Shown: piece by piece, positions 43,750 through 52,923 of the stretch
Layout: each line of letters opens with the position of its first letter
Numbering within the stretch: the stretch's first letter is position 1
Assembly: GCA_963702555.1 (NCBI GenBank)
Contig: CAVPCW010000014.1
Coordinates: 186,001 to 250,000, forward strand
Reading direction: 5' to 3'
Length of the DNA stretch: 64,000 nucleotides
From: CAMFLJ01 sp963702555
Lineage (GTDB): Bacteria; Actinomycetota; Acidimicrobiia; Acidimicrobiales; Acidimicrobilacustridaceae
The notes under the pieces: model-generated
What the model was told of the DNA's origin: nothing
Databases searched by the model: none
The model's input: only the letters and a program-made list of their open reading frames with translations
Position numbers and translations under genes: made by a program

Positions 43750-44672
43750 CAGACGGCCTCCGGCCCGTGAGCGACAAACCTGAAGCCACCGGTGAACGCA
43801 GCCCGGTGCTCGAGCTCGGAGTCATCGCCACGAACTCGCCACAGAAGTCGGCCGCTGCCGGACGCCGCCCGGCCGGACCAGTACTTGATCCGCCAGCCGA
43901 CACCGGGAAGGAAGCCCATCTCCGCAGCGGCCCGGGCCACGTCCCATACAGGGTTGGGCTCGATCTCGATGCTGGTGAATCCTGCCTCGTGCAGGACGCT
44001 CCAGATCCCGCGGGCCGTGTGATGGAAGACCGAGTCCATGTGGAACGGTTCCAGGAAGGCCACCGAGCCGGCGAAGATACCGCCGGGGCGAAGCACCCGG
44101 GCCACCTCCTGGGCGGCCAAGTACGGGTAGCGAACGTGCTCCAGCACTGCGATCGACAGGGCGCCGTCGAAGCTGTCACCGGCGAACGGCAGGCAATGCA
44201 CGTCGGCGAGGTAGTCGGGAAGGTCCCCCGAGTAGTCGATGCCGACGTGGTCGACTTCAAGACGCTTCGTCGGGCCCGACATCTGGTTCTCGACGCCACA
44301 GCCGACGTCGAGCAGCCGGTAGCCGGCCCGGAGCTCCAACCTGGAGACGAGCGCATCGTTGAGACTGTTCCCGTAGCGGTACTCCGGACCTTGGAGGTCG
44401 TGGAGAGACGGACCGTTCCCGCAGCGCATCTCGGAGACGATGCAGTCGGCCCATCCCTCGGCCACATCGGCAGGCTCAATCGACTGTCGGATCATGCGAT
44501 GAACCGCCAGCTGCGGGCGAAGATCGGGCCCGCGGCGCTCCCGCGCCGGGTACCTGGCCCCGCAACCATCACAAAGTGTGACAGTTGGCCGGGCATCCGC
44601 GAGCAGGCCCCCACACTGTGGACACACCAGCTGAAGGGCCGGCACGCCGTCTACCGCCGACGTCGCCTGCAT
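43749..44672 (-). CDS. Class I SAM-dependent methyltransferase with N-terminal zinc ribbon
   Basis: A 307-residue protein. LVCPQCGGLLADARPTVTLCDGCGARYPARE is a four-Cys zinc ribbon of the Trm112-like kind. RLLDVGCGVENQMS is the SAM motif I (slightly altered), and GALSIAVLEHVRYPYLAAQEVARVLRPGGIFAG is motifs II and III of a methyltransf-11 domain. It probably methylates a glycan or lipid intermediate, in partnership with the coupled GT2. Its start lies against the serine-recombinase remnant at the right end of the island. Confidence 0.85.
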   Translation of the reverse strand: MQATSAVDGVPALQLVCPQCGGLLADARPTVTLCDGCGARYPARERRGPDLRPQLAVHRMIRQSIEPADVAEGWADCIVSEMRCGNGPSLHDLQGPEYRYGNSLNDALVSRLELRAGYRLLDVGCGVENQMSGPTKRLEVDHVGIDYSGDLPDYLADVHCLPFAGDSFDGALSIAVLEHVRYPYLAAQEVARVLRPGGIFAGSVAFLEPFHMDSVFHHTARGIWSVLHEAGFTSIEIEPNPVWDVARAAAEMGFLPGVGWRIKYWSGRAASGSGRLLWRVRGDDSELEHRAAFTGGFRFVAHGPEAV

Positions 44673-44712
44673 GCGGCAACACTACCGTCACGGAAGGGTC
44701 TCAGGTCACACC

Positions 44713-45093
44713 CTTCCAATGCGTGAGGACCGCATCGATTCCGCAATCGATGCCTGGCTCGCCCGACTGTTCGATCCCGCACATCTCGAGGACACCTGTC
44801 GACTCCTCGCCCAGGTCGACAGCGCGCCTGAGATCGCCGCGCGGCTCGAGGCCGCCCGGCCGACCACGACGTGGACCCCTGACCAAGTGCAGGTGCTTGT
44901 CGAGGAGCTCGGCGACGTCGCACGCGTGCTGGCCGATGCCGACAAGAAGCAGAAGGCCCAGCTCTATGACGAGCTGGGCCTCGAGTTGGTCTTCGATTCC
45001 GAGCGAAACCTTGTCTCCGTTGGAGTCTCAGTTCCATGTACTCGGAGCGTGTCGGAGGGGGGACTTGAACCCCCACGCCCTTTCGGGCACTAG
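44713..45093 (+). pseudogene. C-terminal remnant of a large serine recombinase
   Basis: The frame gives AIDAWLARLFDPAHLEDTCRLLAQ, then TWTPDQVQVLVEELGDVARVLADADKKQKAQLYDELGLELVFDS, ending in VPCTRSVSEGG and then through the tRNA-Leu end. This matches the C-terminal region of actinobacterial recombinase-family proteins. The catalytic resolvase domain, the recombinase domain and most of the coiled coil are missing (DSAPEIAARLEAARP bridges a gap). It is the remains of the integrase that probably placed the island at this tRNA. Confidence 0.7.
45049..45060. repeat. Right attachment site at the tRNA-Leu 3' end
   Basis: GTGTCGGAGGGG here covers the acceptor-stem end of tRNA-Leu. Copies at 39676 and 38241 mark the other ends of the inserted segments. 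Confidence 0.6.
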
Positions 45094-45133
45094 CCCCTCA
45101 AGCTAGCGCGTCTGCCAATTCCGCCACTCCGAC
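45050..45133 (-). tRNA. tRNA-Leu (GAG)
   Basis: A full class II tRNA on the minus strand. Acceptor GTCGGAG pairs with CTCCGAC, followed by discriminator A; the CCA is not encoded. A long variable arm (TGCCCGAAAGGGCG) marks a Leu/Ser-type tRNA, and the T arm GGGGGTTCAAGTCCCCC is perfect. The anticodon stem CTAGC/GCTAG encloses loop TTGAGGG, with anticodon GAG at 45097-45099. The gene is the insertion target of the island to its left. Confidence 0.95.
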
Positions 45134-45225
45134 GTGGCAAGCCCGGTGACGCCGAAGCGGCCGGTATGCGAAGAGCAAACATAGGTGGCCAGCAGCGCTC
45201 GGCGCCAACCGGCATCCGACCTCCG

Positions 45226-45266
45226 CTGAGGCAGATGTCCACCGAATCCGTGCAGATCTGCCTCAG
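45226..45266. repeat. Hairpin repeat copy 1 (left pair, right of tRNA)
   Basis: Arms CTGAGGCAGAT and ATCTGCCTCAG enclose an inner CAC/GTG pair and an AT-richer loop. First of two related hairpins between the tRNA and the P450 3' end. Confidence 0.7.
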
Positions 45267-45289
45267 GGCTGAGGGCCGGCGCGGCGGCG

Positions 45290-45326
45290 GAGGCAGATGC
45301 CCACGGAAACCGTGCAGATCTGCCTC
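45290..45326. repeat. Hairpin repeat copy 2 (left pair)
   Basis: Arms GAGGCAGAT and ATCTGCCTC with inner stem CACGG-AAA-CCGTG. It repeats copy 1 at a spacing of about 60 bp. The architecture (outer GAGGC/GCCTC, inner short stem, AAA loop) is shared with the hairpins at 46.7 kb. Confidence 0.7.
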
Positions 45327-45367
45327 AGGAGTCCGGGCAGGCCCGGCCGGCGCAGCGATCGCGCGGT

Positions 45368-46648
45368 TCAGGCTCGCATCGAGTAGCGGATCGGCAGGCG
45401 GTCGAGGCCGATGCCGACGGGCACGGCCATGCCCGGCACCGACCAGTGCACTCCCCCGGCGTCGGCCGAGGTGTCGAGGGCGATGTCGTCGACCCGCGAG
45501 AGCAGCTCGGCGAACATCACCTTCACCTCGCGCTTGGCGAGGTTCGCACCGAGGCAGTAGTGCGGGCCTCCCCCGCCGAAGGCCACGTGGTCGTTCGGGG
45601 TGCGGCCGAGGTCGAATCGGAACGGGTCGGTGAACACCCGCTCGTCGCGGTTGGCGGCGGGCCAGAACATGGTGATCGGCAGGTCGCCGGCCAACGGCAC
45701 GCCCCTCAGCTCGGTGTCGGTGGCGATCGTGCGCCGGTGGTAGAGGACCGGGCTCGACCACCGGATGATCTCGTCGACGGCCGTGTCGATCAGCTCGGGG
45801 TGCGCCCGCAGCCGCTCCATCTCCTCCGGGTGCTCGAGCAGCGTCTTGAGCCCGATGGCGATGGCGTTGCGGGTCGTCTCCGACCCGGCGATGGCCAGGA
45901 TCAGGAACCAGAGGTCGAGCTCGATCTCGTTGAGGCCGGTGCTGGTGCCGTCGTCGAGGGTGAGCTGGGCGTGCACCAGCTGCGACCACACGTCGTCCTC
46001 GGGCGCGTCACGGCGCATCGTGCTCAACGTGTGGGCGTAGATCAGCAGCCGCATCTGGGCGTCGTGGGTCTCGGCCGGGTCGAGCCCCGACTCCGGATCC
46101 CACGACCGGAGCATCCCCTTCACGTCGTCGAAGATCGCCGACCGCTCCTCGACCGGGATGCCCACGATGTCGGCGATGACGTGCAGCGGCAGCAGCTCGG
46201 CGACCTCACCCACGAACTCGCAGTGGTCCCGGCCCTCCAGCGAGTCGACGATGCGGCGGGCCCAGCCCTCCATCATCTCGTCGAGCCGGGCGACCATCCG
46301 GGGCGTGAAGCCGAGGCTCACCAGGCGGCGGAACCGGCTCTGCACCGGCGGGTCGGAGTTCACGATCGACTCACCGCGGCGCTCGGGCACGACGTCGCCC
46401 AGCGAGCTGCCGTGATAGGCGGTGAAGCGCTGCGGGTCACGGCTGACCTCGCGCACCACGTCGTGGCGGGCCACGACGTAGAAGCCGGTGGGCCGCAACT
46501 GCTCGACGCCGGGCGTGAGCGGGTGCCACCACACCGGCTCGTCACGCAGGAACGACAGGCGCTCGTGCGGGAAGCCGTTGCGGTAGAGCTCGCGGTCGGT
46601 GAGGTCGATCCCCAGCTCGGTCGCCGCGGTCGATGTCGTCGTCGCCAT
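45368..46648 (-). CDS. Cytochrome P450
   Basis: A 426-residue soluble bacterial P450. The I-helix oxygen-activation motif is LAIAGSETTRNAI, the K-helix is DEIIRWSSPV (ExxR-type), and the haem loop is VAFGGGGPHYCLGANLAKRE with the Cys ligand near residue 365. It resembles actinobacterial CYP families acting on steroids, terpenes or fatty acids; no ferredoxin gene is adjacent. The ATG at 46648 is preferred over 46678 because AGGGGGCACGG lies before it. The gene is bracketed by hairpin repeat pairs at both ends. Confidence 0.93.
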   Translation of the reverse strand: MATTTSTAATELGIDLTDRELYRNGFPHERLSFLRDEPVWWHPLTPGVEQLRPTGFYVVARHDVVREVSRDPQRFTAYHGSSLGDVVPERRGESIVNSDPPVQSRFRRLVSLGFTPRMVARLDEMMEGWARRIVDSLEGRDHCEFVGEVAELLPLHVIADIVGIPVEERSAIFDDVKGMLRSWDPESGLDPAETHDAQMRLLIYAHTLSTMRRDAPEDDVWSQLVHAQLTLDDGTSTGLNEIELDLWFLILAIAGSETTRNAIAIGLKTLLEHPEEMERLRAHPELIDTAVDEIIRWSSPVLYHRRTIATDTELRGVPLAGDLPITMFWPAANRDERVFTDPFRFDLGRTPNDHVAFGGGGPHYCLGANLAKREVKVMFAELLSRVDDIALDTSADAGGVHWSVPGMAVPVGIGLDRLPIRYSMRA

Positions 46649-46698
46649 CCGTGCCCCCTGTCGGTTCCCCGACGGCACGCTAGCCAGGCGGCGCCGAT

Positions 46699-46743
46699 GC
46701 CGTCCGGAGGCTCACGGGTGCGGAAACCGCACGTCCAGCCTCA
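46699..46743. repeat. Hairpin repeat copy 3 (right pair)
   Basis: Unit beginning GCCGTCCGGAGGCTCACGGG with stems GAGGCT/AGCCTC and GTGCGG-AAA-CCGCAC. It is repeated almost identically 60 bp away, in the gap upstream of the P450. Confidence 0.75.
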
Positions 46744-46758
46744 CGAACCGGACCGCCC

Positions 46759-46804
46759 GCCGTCCGGAGGCTCACGGGTGCGGAGACCGCACGTCCCAGC
46801 CTCA
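46759..46804. repeat. Hairpin repeat copy 4 (right pair)
   Basis: Differs from copy 3 by one inserted C and an A-to-G change in the loop (GAGACC). The pair lies between the P450 start and the M3 peptidase stop. Confidence 0.75.
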
Positions 46805-46825
46805 GGGACGGGCGACCACGCGGCC

Positions 46826-48641
46826 TCAGAGGCGGCCGGCCTCCTTGGCGGCGGCCTCGGCGGCGGAGAGCTGCTCGTCGATGATGGCGAGCCCGCCGTC
46901 CCAGAAACCGGGGTCGGCGAGGTCGACGCCGACGATGCGGCCGAGGGCCTCCGGCTCCATCGAGCCGCCGGCGCGCAGCAGGTCGAGGTAGGCGGGCACG
47001 AACGACTCGCCCTCGGCCTCGTACCGGGCGTACACGGCCAGGGCCAGCAGCTGCCCGTAGGCGTAGGCGTAGACGTACCCGGGCGAGCCGATGAAGTGCG
47101 GGATGTAGCTCCACCACGTGCGGTACCCGGGCGTGAGCTCGACGGCCTCGCCGAGCATCGCCGTCTGGGTGCGCTCCCAGGCGTCACCGAAGTCGTCGAC
47201 CGACAGCTCGCCGACGTCACGCCGGTGGGTGTGCACGGCGTCCTCGAAGCGGTTCATCGCCACCTGGCGGAACACCGTGGCGATCTGGCCCTCGAGGCTC
47301 TCGGCCAGCAGCGCCAGCCGGGCCGCGGGGTCGGTGGTGTCGCTCAGAAGACGCCCGAAGGTGACGGTCTCGCCGAACACCGAGGCCGTCTCGGCCAGGG
47401 TGAGCGGGGTGGTCTGGTGGAAGATCCCCTGCTGGCGGGCGAGGTAGGCGTGCAGGCCGTGGCCCGAGCTCGTGGGCCAGGGTGAGCACGTCACGGCGCC
47501 GGCTGGTCCAGTTCAGGAGCAGGAAGGGGTGGGCGCTCGGCACGGTGTAGGAGCAGAAGGCGCCGGGGCGCTTGCCCGGGCGCACGGGAGCGTCGATCCA
47601 GCTCTCGTCGATGAACGTGCGCACCACGCCGGCCAGCTCGTCGGAGAACGAGCCGTAGGCGTCGAGCACGATCTCGGTGGCCTGCGACCACGAGAACTCC
47701 TCCTCGACATCGGCCACCGAGGCGTTGCGGTCGTAGTCGGCGATGCGCTCGAGGCCGAGCATCTGGGCCTTGAGGCGGTACCAGCGCTGGGGGATGTCGT
47801 AGCGGCCCACGACGGCGTCGACGAGGGCCTGCACCGACTCGTCGCTGGCCTCGTTCGAGAGGTTCCGGCTGGCGATCCACGAGTCGTAGGACCGCAGGCG
47901 GTCGTCGGTGGCCTTGTCGGCCATGAGCGTGTTGAACACGAAGGCCCGCGTGCGCAGGCCCGGGGCCAGGCCCTCGGTGACGGCGTCGGCCGCGACCCGG
48001 CGCTCGCTGCGGTCGGGCGAGCCGAGGCGGGAGAGGCCCTGCTCGAGGCTGGTCGGCCCGTCGGGCAGGTCGATCACGATGGCCGAGGTGAGCTCGTCGA
48101 ACAGTCGGCTCCACGCGGAGGAGCCGGTGACGTACTTCTCGCTGAGGATCTTCTCCTCGGGCTCGGTGAGCAGGTGGGGCCGGTAGCGGCGGGCCGACTC
48201 GAGGTAGTAGCGGCAGAAGTCGAGCTCGGGCGAGGTGAGCAGCTCGGCGGCCCGGGCGTCGTCGACCTCGGCCCACTCGAGCTCGAGGAACAGGATGCGG
48301 GTGGAGATCGCCGTGGCCTGCTCCTGGAAGCGCTGCATGGCGGCGCCCCGCTCCGGATCGGAGGTGTCGACCGAGAAGCGCAGGCCCGCGTAGGAGCCGG
48401 CCCGACCGAGGGCGTCGTTGAGGTCGGCCATCTCGCCCATGACCTGAGCCAGCTCGGTGGCGGTGAGCTCGGCGAGGCGGCCGCGGTAGGCCTCGATCCG
48501 CGTGGCCGCGGCATCGGCCGTCTCCATCAGCGGGGCGATGCCCTCGGGGCCCTGTCCGAACACGAGGGGTTCGAGGTCCCACGCCACGTCGGCGGCGGTG
48601 AGGTCGGGGTCGGGCACGGTCGTGTCGTCGAGGGCCGTCAT
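46826..48641 (-). CDS. M3-family oligoendopeptidase F-like zinc peptidase, frameshift in the active-site motif
   Basis: About 605 residues after removing one base. It cleaves oligopeptides in the cytoplasm by family assignment. The N-terminal helical part is M3B-like (LGRAGSYAGLRFSVDTSDP, EEKILSEKYVTGSSAWSRLFDEL). The zinc motif HELGH is split by the shift: HELG lies in one frame and HGLHAYLARQQGIFHQTTPLTLAETASVFGE in the next, including the third ligand Glu. The CCC at 47463-47465 is one base too long. GGSMEPEALGRIVGVDLADPGFWDGGL ends the family domain. It stands alone between the P450 and SRPBCC genes. Confidence 0.88.
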
Positions 48642-48651
48642 GGCCCTCACG

Positions 48652-49122
48652 CTACGGAGCCGACGCCCCGTCTTCCACCAACGCCAGCAGCCTCGGCTTC
48701 GACGACTCGATCTCGTCGGTCAGGAGCCGCTCGAGCAGGCCCGCACCGAAGTTGCCGCCGTAGTGCAGCATCATCGTGAGCCGGCTACCGACGTCGACGA
48801 TCTCGATGCGGGCGTCGAGCACCCATGGCGAGTGGTCCTTGCCGTCGATCTCCCACCGCTCGAAGCGGACGTGGTCGTCGTCGTCGAGGGTTCGCACCAT
48901 GCGGAGGCGCTTGGAGCGAGCGAGGGGGCCGAGCTTGGCCCGCAGCTCCACCGCCCAGGCGGGGTGACCGTCGTTCTCGGCCACCACGTGATCGACGGGG
49001 GCGGCCTCGCGGTCGGCGCGGGGAACGATCGACAGCCAGGCCGGGTAGCGGTCGAGGTCGCTCACCCAGGTCCGGAGGCGTTCGGCCGGGCAGGCGGCGT
49101 CGAGGGTCGCGGTCACGTCCAC
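48652..49122 (-). CDS. SRPBCC-family (polyketide cyclase/START-like) protein
   Basis: A 156-residue helix-grip protein: VTATLDAACPAERLRTWVSDLDRYPAWL, SPWVLDARIEIVDVGSRLTMMLHYGG, and a C-terminal long helix ending KPRLLALVED. These proteins bind hydrophobic ligands; the role is unknown. The GTG at 49122 is the start. Ten bases separate its stop from the M3 peptidase start, so the two may be cotranscribed. Confidence 0.82.
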   Translation of the reverse strand: MDVTATLDAACPAERLRTWVSDLDRYPAWLSIVPRADREAAPVDHVVAENDGHPAWAVELRAKLGPLARSKRLRMVRTLDDDDHVRFERWEIDGKDHSPWVLDARIEIVDVGSRLTMMLHYGGNFGAGLLERLLTDEIESSKPRLLALVEDGASAP

Positions 49123-49525
49123 GGGCAGCAGTCTGCCCGCTGGAGCCCGAGTCCCGCCGGCCCGCAGTGGCGGGACCAGTCCCGAAGATGCCGTCCGGTC
49201 CGTGGGAGCGAACCCTCAGCCCGTGACCCACCACACGAGGATCGCCACCGAGAACCAGAACGGGAAGGCTCAGGCCCACGGTGTAGACGAGACCCCGAGC
49301 AGCGAGGATGGGGTCGTCGTCAGGCTAGGTCTCGGGCCATGCCGGCAGCGTCGCCGATCGGTCACGGAGATCATCGGAAGGGACACGAGCAAACCCTAGC
49401 TTCGGTGACAGACGTCACAGGTGGACCCCGGCAGACGACGCCATACTGTCCGATGCGATCAGGTGGCGACAGCCAAGCCCAGGCGCCGCTCCGGGCTGAG
49501 CGGCGCCGAGTGCTATGACGGGTCG
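49123..49525. other. Intergenic region, possible small membrane gene
   Basis: About 400 bp. It contains a possible frameshifted small membrane protein on the minus strand (49218-49326). The rest shows no gene, repeat or RNA fold. GC content is lower than in the neighbouring genes. Confidence 0.4.
49218..49326 (-). pseudogene. Small one-helix membrane protein, possible frameshift
   Basis: The minus frame reads PDDDPILAARGLVYTVGLSLP, and with one base removed near 49262 it continues FWFSVAILVWWVTG and stop. A short acidic start with one hydrophobic helix is a plausible 36-residue membrane peptide. No standard start codon is visible in the first frame, so this is weak. Confidence 0.3.
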
Positions 49526-50220
49526 GTGGACGAGACCCCCGACCCCTTCGCCGAGCGGCCCGACCGGACACCCGAGCTGCGGGAGGTGCTGGCCGAGGCG
49601 GCCGGCTCGGTGCTCGAGCTCGTGGCCAGCCCCGAGGTCGGCCGCGAGTGGGCCCGGCCGTCGGCCCTCGACGGGATGACCGTCGGCGGCCTCGCCGCCC
49701 ACTTCATCATGGCGTTGCACCGCACGCTCGACCTGCTGGCCGCAGGAGCGCACCGGACACCGACCGGATCGCCACCCCGTTCGAGTTCTTCGGCGACAAC
49801 CGGCGCGAGTCCGACTCGGCCCTCGACGACGATCGGGCCCGGTTCATCGTGCGCCGCCTCCGAGGACGGCGCCGCCGAGGGCCAGCCCGAGGTCGTCGAC
49901 GAGCTCACGAGCGTGATCGCCCAGGTCGACGCCGACCCTGGCCGAGGCGCCACCCGGCACCACCATCGCCACGACCCGCATCCCCGACGCCCGCTGCCGC
50001 CTCGACGACTACCTCCGCACCCGCCTGGCCGAGGTCGTGCTCCACGGCGACGACCTGGCCGGCAGCGTCGGCGTGGTGTGGCACCCGCCGACCCGGGCCG
50101 CCGACGAGGTGATCGCGCTGCTGGTCGAGATGGCCCGTGAGCGGGTCGGCGAGCTCGAGGTGCTGCGGGCCCTCGCCCGTGAGGAGCGCGCGATCCCCGG
50201 GCGTGCTGCGCGCCCTCTGA
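49526..50220 (+). CDS. Maleylpyruvate isomerase-fold (MDMPI/DinB-like) protein, several frameshifts
   Basis: About 230 residues when four shifts (near 49757, 49860, 49937 and 50200) are corrected. LREVLAEAAGSVLELVASPEVGREWARPSALDGMTVGGLAAHF is the N-terminal DinB/MDMPI helix with the metal His. Then come DRIATPFEFFGDNRRESDSALDDDRARFIVRRL and TTRIPDARCRLDDYLRTRLAEVVLHGDDLAGSVG, the core of the mycothiol-dependent maleylpyruvate isomerase domain with its HGxDLA motif. It is a probable mycothiol-linked enzyme, and supports an actinobacterial origin. The GTG at 49526 is the likely start. Confidence 0.7.
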
Positions 50221-50259
50221 GCCCGGTCGATCCGGGCCCCGGCCCGGCCGGGGGGCGGG

Positions 50260-51254
50260 TCAGAGCTGCTGCACGCCGGCCGGGTCGATGTCGACCACGA
50301 CGCCGGTCGCCGGGCCGCCACGAGCCGCCGGCCGCCGTCGGCCACGACCGACTCGAGCAGCGCGTCGTCGGGCTCGCCGTCGCGTCGCACGGACACCACC
50401 GAGTGGTCGCCCTTGAACAGCACCGAGACCACGGTGGCGTCGCCCCGACCGCCTCGGCCGGGGCCACGAGCCGCACGGCCTCGGGCTGCACCAGCAGCGG
50501 CGCCCGACTCCCCCTCCACCACGTTGGCGAAGCCCAGGAAGCGGGCGACGAACGCCGAGGCCGGCCGGGCCCACAGCTCGGCCGGGCTGCCCTCCTGCAC
50601 GACGGTGCCCCGATCCATCACCACCACCCGGTCGGCCAGCGCCAGCGCCTCACCCTGGTCGTGGGTGACGTGCACGACCGACACCCCGACCTCGCGGAAC
50701 AGCGCCCCGAGCTCGGGCACCAGCCGGTCGCGCAGGGTGCGGTCGAGGGCGCCGAGGGGCTCGTCGAGCAGGAGCAGCCGGGGTGAGGGGGCCAGCGCCC
50801 GGGCGAGGGCCACCCGCTGGCGCTCGCCACCGGAGAGCGGGCCCACCGGTCGTCGCTCCCAGCCCGGGAGACCGACGAGGTCGAGCACCTCGGCCACCCG
50901 GGCCCGGCGCGCGCTCGGCGTCGACCCCGGCCATGCGGAGGCCGAACTCCACGTTCCCGCCGACATCGCGGTGGGGGAACAGGGCGTAGTCCTGGAACAT
51001 GAGCCCGACGCCACGCTCGTGGGCGGGCACGCCGGTGAGGTCGCGCCCGTCGAGCACGACCCGACCGCCATCGGCGGCGACCAGGCCGGCGACGACCCGC
51101 AGCAGCGTGGTCTTGCCACAGCCCGACGGGCCGAGCAGGGCCACCACCTCGCCGTCGCCGACCTCGACGTCGACCGGTCGAGGGCGCGGCCGTCGGCCCC
51201 CGGGAACCGGACCGACACCTCCTCGACCCGCAGCGACGCGCCCGTGGCCGTCAC
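50260..51254 (-). CDS. thiQ: Thiamine ABC transporter ATPase (ThiQ-like), several frameshifts
   Basis: About 330 residues after correction. Provides the energy for thiamine uptake. MVALLGPSGCGKTTLLRV is Walker A, VGLMFQDYALFPHRDVGGNVEFGLRM is the Q-loop, GPLSGGERQRVALARALA is the signature, and LLLLDEPLGALD is Walker B. HDQGEALALADRVVVMDRG is the H-loop, and a short C-terminal regulatory part ends DIDPAGVQQL. Shifts lie near 51178, 50915, 50.5 and 50.3 kb. It begins as a GTG 1 nt after the permease stop. The gene name follows from the TPP riboswitch and thiamine pyrophosphokinase upstream, not from ATPase sequence. Confidence 0.78.
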
Positions 51255-51255
51255 G

Positions 51256-52913
51256 TCAGAACTCCGCCGACCCGGCCGGCCGGAGCCGGTCGATCAGGAG
51301 CACGACCACGACCGTGAGCACCATCAGCACGACGGACAGCGCCATGGCCTGGCCGAAGTTGACCGCCCCCGGGCGACCGAGCGCCCGGTAGATGGCGACG
51401 GGCACGGTCGGGCGCTCGGGCCGGGCGAGGAAGACCGTCGCCCCGAACTCCCCGAGCGAGACCGCGAAGGCGAAGCCCGCGGCTGCGGCCAACGCCCGCG
51501 ACACCACCGGCAGGTCGATCTCGCGCCACACCTTCAGCGGTGAAGCCCCGAGCACACCCGCCGCCTCTCGCAGCTCGGGGATCGATCGAGCGCAACGCCG
51601 GCACGAGCAGGCGCACCACGAACGGCATGGCCACCACGGCGTGCGCGAGCGGGATGAGCCAGACCGACGAGCGCAGGTCGACCGGTGCGCGGTCGAAGGC
51701 GACGAAGAACCCGAACCCTATGGTCACCGCCGAGGTGCCCAGCGGGACCATCGAGCGCGGTGTCGGTCCAGTTCGCCCATCGCGGCGAGCTGCCCCGCCC
51801 CGAGCCGGCGATCGCCCACGAGGCGCACCCGCCGAGCACGAGGGCGATGACCGTCGCCCCGGCTGCGAACAACAAGCGAGTTGCCGACGGCATCGAGCGG
51901 CGGGACGAACGAGGTCGAGCCCCGACGAGCGGAGTCGAGCGCCTGGTAGTTGGCCAAGCCCCAGCCGTCGGGGGTGCGAGAACGACTTGGCCACCAGCAC
52001 CCCGAGGGGCGCACCGAACAGCACGGCCATGAACGCCAGGTTCACGGTGACGAACGAGCGGGCCCGCCACCCGACCGGACGGCGTTCCATCTCCGAGGCC
52101 GGGCGCCGGTCGAGCACCAGGGCTCGCCGCCGCTGCGTACGCCCGAACCACGCCAGCACCAGGACCACGGCCACCAGCTGCACGAGGGCGAGGCCGGCGG
52201 CGACGTCGAGCCGGAGGAACCGTGCGGTCTGGTCGTAGATCTCCACCTCGATGGTGCGCTGGCGGATGCCGCCGAGGATCAGCACCACGCCGAAGGAGGT
52301 GAAGGTGAAGAGGAACACGATCGACGCGGCCGAGGCGATGGCCGGGCGCAGGCGAGGAAGGGTGACCTCGACGAACGCCCGCCACGGCGAGGCGCCGAGG
52401 GTGCGAGCCGCCTCTTCGACACCGAGGGTCGAGCGTGGACCACGCCCCACCGACGGTGCGGACCACGACGGCGTAGTTGAAGAACACGTGGGCGACGAGG
52501 ATCGCCCAGATGGTGCCGGAGAGGTCGACGCCGCTCACACCGTTGGGGCCGAGCACACCGAGCAGGGCGACGCCGACGACGACGGTCGGGAGCACGAACG
52601 GCACGAGAAGTGCCGCCCAGAGGAACCGTTTGCCGACGAACCGGTAGCGGGCGAACAGGGCCGCTCCCGGCAGACCGGCGACGACGCACAGCACGGTGGA
52701 CAGCGCCGCCTGCCACAGCGTGAACCACGCCACCCGACGAATGACCGGGTCGGTGACGACGTCGCCGATGGCGGACAGGTCCCACACCCCGTCGGGGCGC
52801 AGGCCGCGGACGATGATGGCCGTGACCGGCCACACGAAGAACACGCCGAGGAAGGCCAGCGGCGGCACCGCCAGCCCCACCCGCCACCACGACCGGTTCG
52901 GCGAGGTGGTCAC
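51256..52913 (-). CDS. thiP: Thiamine ABC transporter permease (ThiP-like, two fused halves), many frameshifts
   Basis: About 550 residues after correction, with two homologous membrane halves as in ThiP and FbpB. Half one: VWPVTAIIVRGLRPDGVWDL, the EAA loop EEAARTLGASPWRAFVEVTLPRLRPA, and FTFTSFGVVLILGGI. Half two: MVPLGTSAVTIGFGFFVAFD, a second EAA loop AAGVLGASPLKVWREIDLPVVSRAL, and FAVSLGEFGATVFLARPE. At least five breaks lie near 52440, 51975, 51890, 51.78 and 51590. The start is a GTG at 52913, 10 nt after the ThiB stop. It imports thiamine with ThiB and ThiQ. Confidence 0.75.
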
Positions 52914-52923
52914 CGGGACCGGG

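Noticed and set aside
45051..45093. Peptide tail reading VSEGGLEPPRPFGH
   Set aside because: This is the translation of the tRNA-Leu 3' end, a common artefact, not a protein feature.
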